DNA from: Nocardia fusca NBRC 14340
GTDB taxonomy: Bacteria > Actinomycetota > Actinomycetes > Mycobacteriales > Mycobacteriaceae
NCBI RefSeq assembly: GCF_001618425.1
Contig: NZ_BDCU01000035.1
Span: 50,124 to 114,123 of the forward strand
Reading direction: 5' to 3'
DNA: 64,000 nucleotides
Below, one piece after another: positions 60,979-64,000 of this stretch. Numbering within the stretch: position 1 is the first letter of the stretch; each line of letters opens with the position of its first letter. A program made the position numbers and the translations under genes. Under the pieces are notes generated by a model. That model worked only from the letters and a program-made list of their open reading frames with translations. It was not told the origin of the DNA and made no database searches.

Positions 60979-62118
60979 ATGGCCTGGTTCGAACGCGAGT
61001 TCATCGCCGTCCCCGAGACCGGCAAAAAGCAACTCGTCTACAAGTGGCCGGATGTGAACATCCGGCGATACTCCCGCGCCATCGTCAATGCCGACCAGAC
61101 CGCACTGTTCGTGAAGTCCGGTCAGGTCCTGGGCGCGCTGGGCCCGGGCCGGCACCGGATCGACGCGGACGAACTCCCGGTTCTCGGCGCACTGGTGGAT
61201 ACGCTGACCGGCGGCAACCTCTACCGTGCCGAGCTCTACTTCGTCTCCACCCGGGAATTCGCCGGTATCAAATTCGGCGGCCGGCTCGCCGACATCGCCG
61301 ACCCGGTCAGCGAGCAGATCGTCACCCTGCGGGTTTTCGGTGAGTTCGCGCTGTCCGTCCGAGACGCCCGGCAGCTGATCACCTCACTGGCCGGCAGCAC
61401 CGATCTGCACGATCCGGCCGGGATCGAATCCTGGAGCGCCGACCTGCTGCTCAAGGCGATGAAGGTCGCGGTGACACAGGGCGTTTCCCAGGGCGAGTGG
61501 CCGGTCCTCGGCCTGTCCGGACTCCTGCCTGTGATCGAGCAGGCGGTCGTCCAGCAGACCAATACCGCGCTCTACGAGTACGGGTTACGGATACCGCGGC
61601 TGGGCAACTTCGACATCACCCTGGCCCCCGAGGACGCCGATCGGCTCAAACGGCTCGCCAAGGATGTCACCTACATCCGGCTCGCCGGAGATTTCCGGCA
61701 GTACGCCGCCGGGGAGATGGCGCTGGGCGCGGGCCAGGGGCTGGCCTCCGGGCACGGCCACGACGGTGGGTTCATCGGCGCCGCGCTGGGCATCAACGCC
61801 CTGCAGCAGCCGGGATCCGCGGTGGCCGGGAATTTCCCGCCCCCGCCGAGTTCGCCCTGGCAACAGCATCAGCAGCCCCGGGAGGAGCCGAGCACGCCAG
61901 CGCTGCCACCCACCGCGAAACCCGCCGAACTCGCTCCCGCGCCGGCGGACCCGATCTGCACCGCCTGCGCCACGGTCAACCCACCGGGCGCCAAGTTCTG
62001 TGTCGAATGCGGGAATCGCTTCGCCCCGGCCGAACCGGCCCGCTGCCGCGAATGCGACACCGAGTTGCCGCCCACGGCCAGGTTCTGCGCCTCCTGCGGA
62101 ACCCGCCGCCCGGACTGA
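60979..62118 (+). CDS. SPFH-domain protein with two zinc ribbons
   Basis: The 379-residue protein begins with MAWFEREFIAVPETGKKQLVY, the actinobacterial SPFH-like 'virion core protein' family: an SPFH domain to about 230, a Gly/Pro-rich linker, then two CxxC-CxxC zinc ribbons (C327, C330, C341, C344; and C356, C359, C370, C373). It has no membrane segment. SPFH proteins scaffold other proteins; this branch is uncharacterised. It starts at ATG 60979 with AGGGAG 10 bases upstream. Confidence 0.82.
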   Translation: MAWFEREFIAVPETGKKQLVYKWPDVNIRRYSRAIVNADQTALFVKSGQVLGALGPGRHRIDADELPVLGALVDTLTGGNLYRAELYFVSTREFAGIKFGGRLADIADPVSEQIVTLRVFGEFALSVRDARQLITSLAGSTDLHDPAGIESWSADLLLKAMKVAVTQGVSQGEWPVLGLSGLLPVIEQAVVQQTNTALYEYGLRIPRLGNFDITLAPEDADRLKRLAKDVTYIRLAGDFRQYAAGEMALGAGQGLASGHGHDGGFIGAALGINALQQPGSAVAGNFPPPPSSPWQQHQQPREEPSTPALPPTAKPAELAPAPADPICTACATVNPPGAKFCVECGNRFAPAEPARCRECDTELPPTARFCASCGTRRPD

Positions 62119-62268
62119 AACCGGAAGCCGCCCCGCCGCCGGGCGCACCACGGCCGGTCGCTGGGCGCCGCACCCGAGTCGGCGGACCGGCCCGTTGCCA
62201 GGACCGTGAGGCACCAACAGGACCACGAGCCTTCGGCCAGTTCGGTCCCGGCGGCACAGCGGAAACGA

Positions 62269-62304
62269 CGGGTGGCCGTCCGGCCCGAGCCGGACGGCCA
62301 CCCG
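62269..62304. terminator. Bidirectional terminator, SPFH gene and gdh
   Basis: GGGTGGCCGTCCGGC and GCCGGACGGCCACCC form a perfect stem with a CCGA loop, extended by one more pair (62269/62304). It sits between the two convergent genes, 15 bp from the gdh stop. Confidence 0.75.
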
Positions 62305-62318
62305 CGAATCCCGCGTGA

Positions 62319-64000
62319 TCAGGCGACGATGCCGGACTCCGAACTGCCCGCCAGGCTCCGCACCTGTCGCGCCGCCACCGACAGGGTCGCCAGATCGTGC
62401 CGGCTCACCCCGAAGATCTCGGTGAGCGCGGCACGGGCCCGGGTCAGCCGCGACCGGTTGGTCTGCTCCCAGTAGTCCAGCTTCTCCGTCACCGGGTCCT
62501 CCGGGTCGGTGGCGGTCGCGATATCCAGGGTCAGCAGCCGCAGCGACTCGTACAGGTCGTCGCGCAGCGCCAGCCGCGCCAGGCTGGCCCACCGCTGATC
62601 GTGGTCGAGATCGCCGACCGCGCTGATCAGCCGGGTGATCTCCAGATGCGCGTTGAGCGCGAAATAGAGTTCGGCGATCTCCCGTGCGTCGCGTTCGGCG
62701 ATATCGGCGATATCCAGCACGTCCAGCAGCGGGAAGAGATGGATCAGGCGGTAGACATCGGCGGCCAGATCCTGCGGGGCGCCGTGTTCGGTCGCCTCGG
62801 CGGCGTGGGCGGCGACCCGTTCGGCCAGCGGTTTCGGCAGCCAGCCGGGCACTCGGTCCGCCAGCGCGCGCACTCCCTCGCGATAACGGGTGATATCCGC
62901 CCCGATCGCGATCGGCTGCGGCCGGTTGAGCAGCAGCCAGCGCGCGGCACGTTCCAGCGTGCGGTTGGTCTCCAGCTCGAGCTGATCGCGTACCGAGGTC
63001 GGCATCTGCTCGGAGCGGATGCGCTGCCACAGCTCCCGCAACCCGAAGATCTCCACCGCGGCGGTGAACGCGCGGACCGCGTCGTCGGTGGTGGCGCCGA
63101 TCTCCTCGGACAACCGGAAGGCGAACGTCGCGCCGCCGAAATCGACCATCTCGTTGACCACCACGGTGGCCACGATCTCCCGGCGCAGCGGATGCCTGGT
63201 GATCGCGCCGGCGAAACGCTCCCGCAGCGGTGTCGGGAAGTAGTCCGGTAGCACCGCCGCGAAAGTGGGGCTGTCCGGCAGGTCGCCGGCGAGCAGATCG
63301 GCCTTCAGCGCGAGCTTCACATGGGCGATCATCGTGGCCAGTTCCGGGGAGGTCAGCCCCGCCCCGCCGGCTATCCGGCGCTCCATCTCGGCGTCGGCCG
63401 GCAGCGCCTCGAGCCGGCGGTCCACGCCGCGCCGGGTCTCCAGTTCGGTGAGTAGCCGCCGGTGCACCGCACCACGCCGCCCGGCACCCGACCGGGACAG
63501 GCCGATCCGGAAGTTCTGCGAGATGTTGTCGCGCAGCACCAGTTCGGCGACCTCGTCGGTCATTTCCGCGAGCAGCGGATTGCGATCCTCGATATCGAGT
63601 TCGCCCGCCGACACCACCGCGTCGAGCAGAACCTTGATGTTCACCTCGTGATCGGAGCAATCCACCCCCGCGGAATTGTCCAGCGCGTCGGTGTTCATCT
63701 TCCCGCCGTTACGGCAGAACTCGATACGCCCCAGCGCCGTCACACCGAGATTTCCGCCCTCACCGATCACTTTAACCCGGAGACGATCGGCATTCACGCG
63801 GACCGCGTCGTTGGATTTGTCACCCACATCGGCATTCGTTTCCGAACTCGCCTTGATATAGGTACCGATACCACCGTTCCACAAGAGGTCGACCGGTGCC
63901 TCGAGGATTGCGCGGATCATCTCCGGTGGCGAGAGCCGGGTGACACCCGCCGGAAGTTTCAGCGCGGCACGGACTTGCGGGCTGACCGGAATGGCCTTCG
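62319..64000 (-). CDS. gdh: NAD-glutamate dehydrogenase, C-terminal ~560 residues (cut by window edge)
   Basis: The frame reaches the right edge; the visible part starts KAIPVSPQVRAALKLPAGVTRL and continues LLEAPVDLLWNGGIGTYIK, then VIGEGGNLGVTALGRIEFCRNGGKMNTDALDNSAGVDCSDHEVNIKVLL. This is the catalytic-domain end of the 180-kDa-class NAD-GDH, followed by the long helical C-terminal domain. The enzyme oxidises glutamate to 2-oxoglutarate and is a target of GarA, the substrate of PknG. About 1000 upstream residues are expected outside the window. Confidence 0.93.
   Translation of the reverse strand, partial: KAIPVSPQVRAALKLPAGVTRLSPPEMIRAILEAPVDLLWNGGIGTYIKASSETNADVGDKSNDAVRVNADRLRVKVIGEGGNLGVTALGRIEFCRNGGKMNTDALDNSAGVDCSDHEVNIKVLLDAVVSAGELDIEDRNPLLAEMTDEVAELVLRDNISQNFRIGLSRSGAGRRGAVHRRLLTELETRRGVDRRLEALPADAEMERRIAGGAGLTSPELATMIAHVKLALKADLLAGDLPDSPTFAAVLPDYFPTPLRERFAGAITRHPLRREIVATVVVNEMVDFGGATFAFRLSEEIGATTDDAVRAFTAAVEIFGLRELWQRIRSEQMPTSVRDQLELETNRTLERAARWLLLNRPQPIAIGADITRYREGVRALADRVPGWLPKPLAERVAAHAAEATEHGAPQDLAADVYRLIHLFPLLDVLDIADIAERDAREIAELYFALNAHLEITRLISAVGDLDHDQRWASLARLALRDDLYESLRLLTLDIATATDPEDPVTEKLDYWEQTNRSRLTRARAALTEIFGVSRHDLATLSVAARQVRSLAGSSESGIVA

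Overview
The window is GC-rich and densely coded, and it reads as chromosome from a mycolic-acid actinomycete, most likely Nocardia or a close relative. The evidence is a PknG-type kinase with an N-terminal rubredoxin motif, a WhiB3-like protein, a mycobacterial-type integration host factor (mIHF), paired ClpP1/ClpP2, an EspG-type type VII secretion chaperone, a 180-kDa-class NAD-glutamate dehydrogenase, a KstR-type operator, and frequent GTG starts with ATGA/GTGA overlaps. No rRNA, tRNA, CRISPR array, insertion sequence or prophage could be supported. Both ends cut a gene: an unidentified minus-strand gene on the left and the glutamate dehydrogenase on the right.

Layout. 1-1.8 kb: a minus-strand pair, one of them a PEP-utilising-enzyme homologue whose phospho-histidine position is valine. 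2.1-4.9 kb: a small type VII cassette (EspG-like chaperone, a helical protein with a C-terminal YxxxD signal, a WXG/PPE-like protein with a proline-rich tail), interrupted by eight tandem ~67-bp units that each carry a Shine-Dalgarno sequence and a start codon. 4.9-7.1 kb: a truncated DoxX-family remnant, an AadA-like nucleotidyltransferase and an SDR enzyme. 7.3-10.3 kb: a cobalamin riboswitch and a BtuF-BtuC-BtuD-type importer. 10.5-12.0 kb: a membrane protein and endonuclease V.

12.0-24.9 kb is the conserved actinobacterial housekeeping block proB-obg-rpmA-rplU-rne-ndk-DUF4233-folC-valS, all on the minus strand. 25.5-31.6 kb holds a P-loop protein, an alkyl-DHAP-synthase-like flavoprotein overlapping a lipid kinase, a divergent TetR with a palindromic operator, GlpD and a GNAT enzyme; together they suggest glycerophospholipid or ether-lipid metabolism. 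31.8-36.2 kb: an FHA protein, then an FdhF/YdeP molybdopterin oxidoreductase overlapping FdhD. 36.3-41.4 kb: a flavin monooxygenase divergent from a TetR across a clear operator, two NTF2-fold proteins (one a ketosteroid isomerase with its catalytic triad and a KstR box), mIHF, a carboxymuconolactone-decarboxylase-type protein and an exported protein.

41.5-46.7 kb is clpX-clpP2-clpP1-tig, with a ClgR-like box upstream of clpP1 and two large palindromic elements between clpP1 and tig. 46.9-51.4 kb: an FKBP lipoprotein, a phosphoketolase and a small exported protein. 51.4-56.5 kb is rich in regulators (NB-ARC/LuxR, MerR, WhiB3-like) with a DHFR-family reductase and a DUF1707 protein. 56.5-64 kb: pknG (without glnX-glnH beside it), an amino-acid permease, an SPFH/zinc-ribbon protein and gdh. 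As recalled, the order proB...valS...clpX-clpP2-clpP1-tig...gdh follows the Rv2439c-Rv2476c region of Mycobacterium tuberculosis, so the other genes look like lineage-specific insertions into a conserved backbone.
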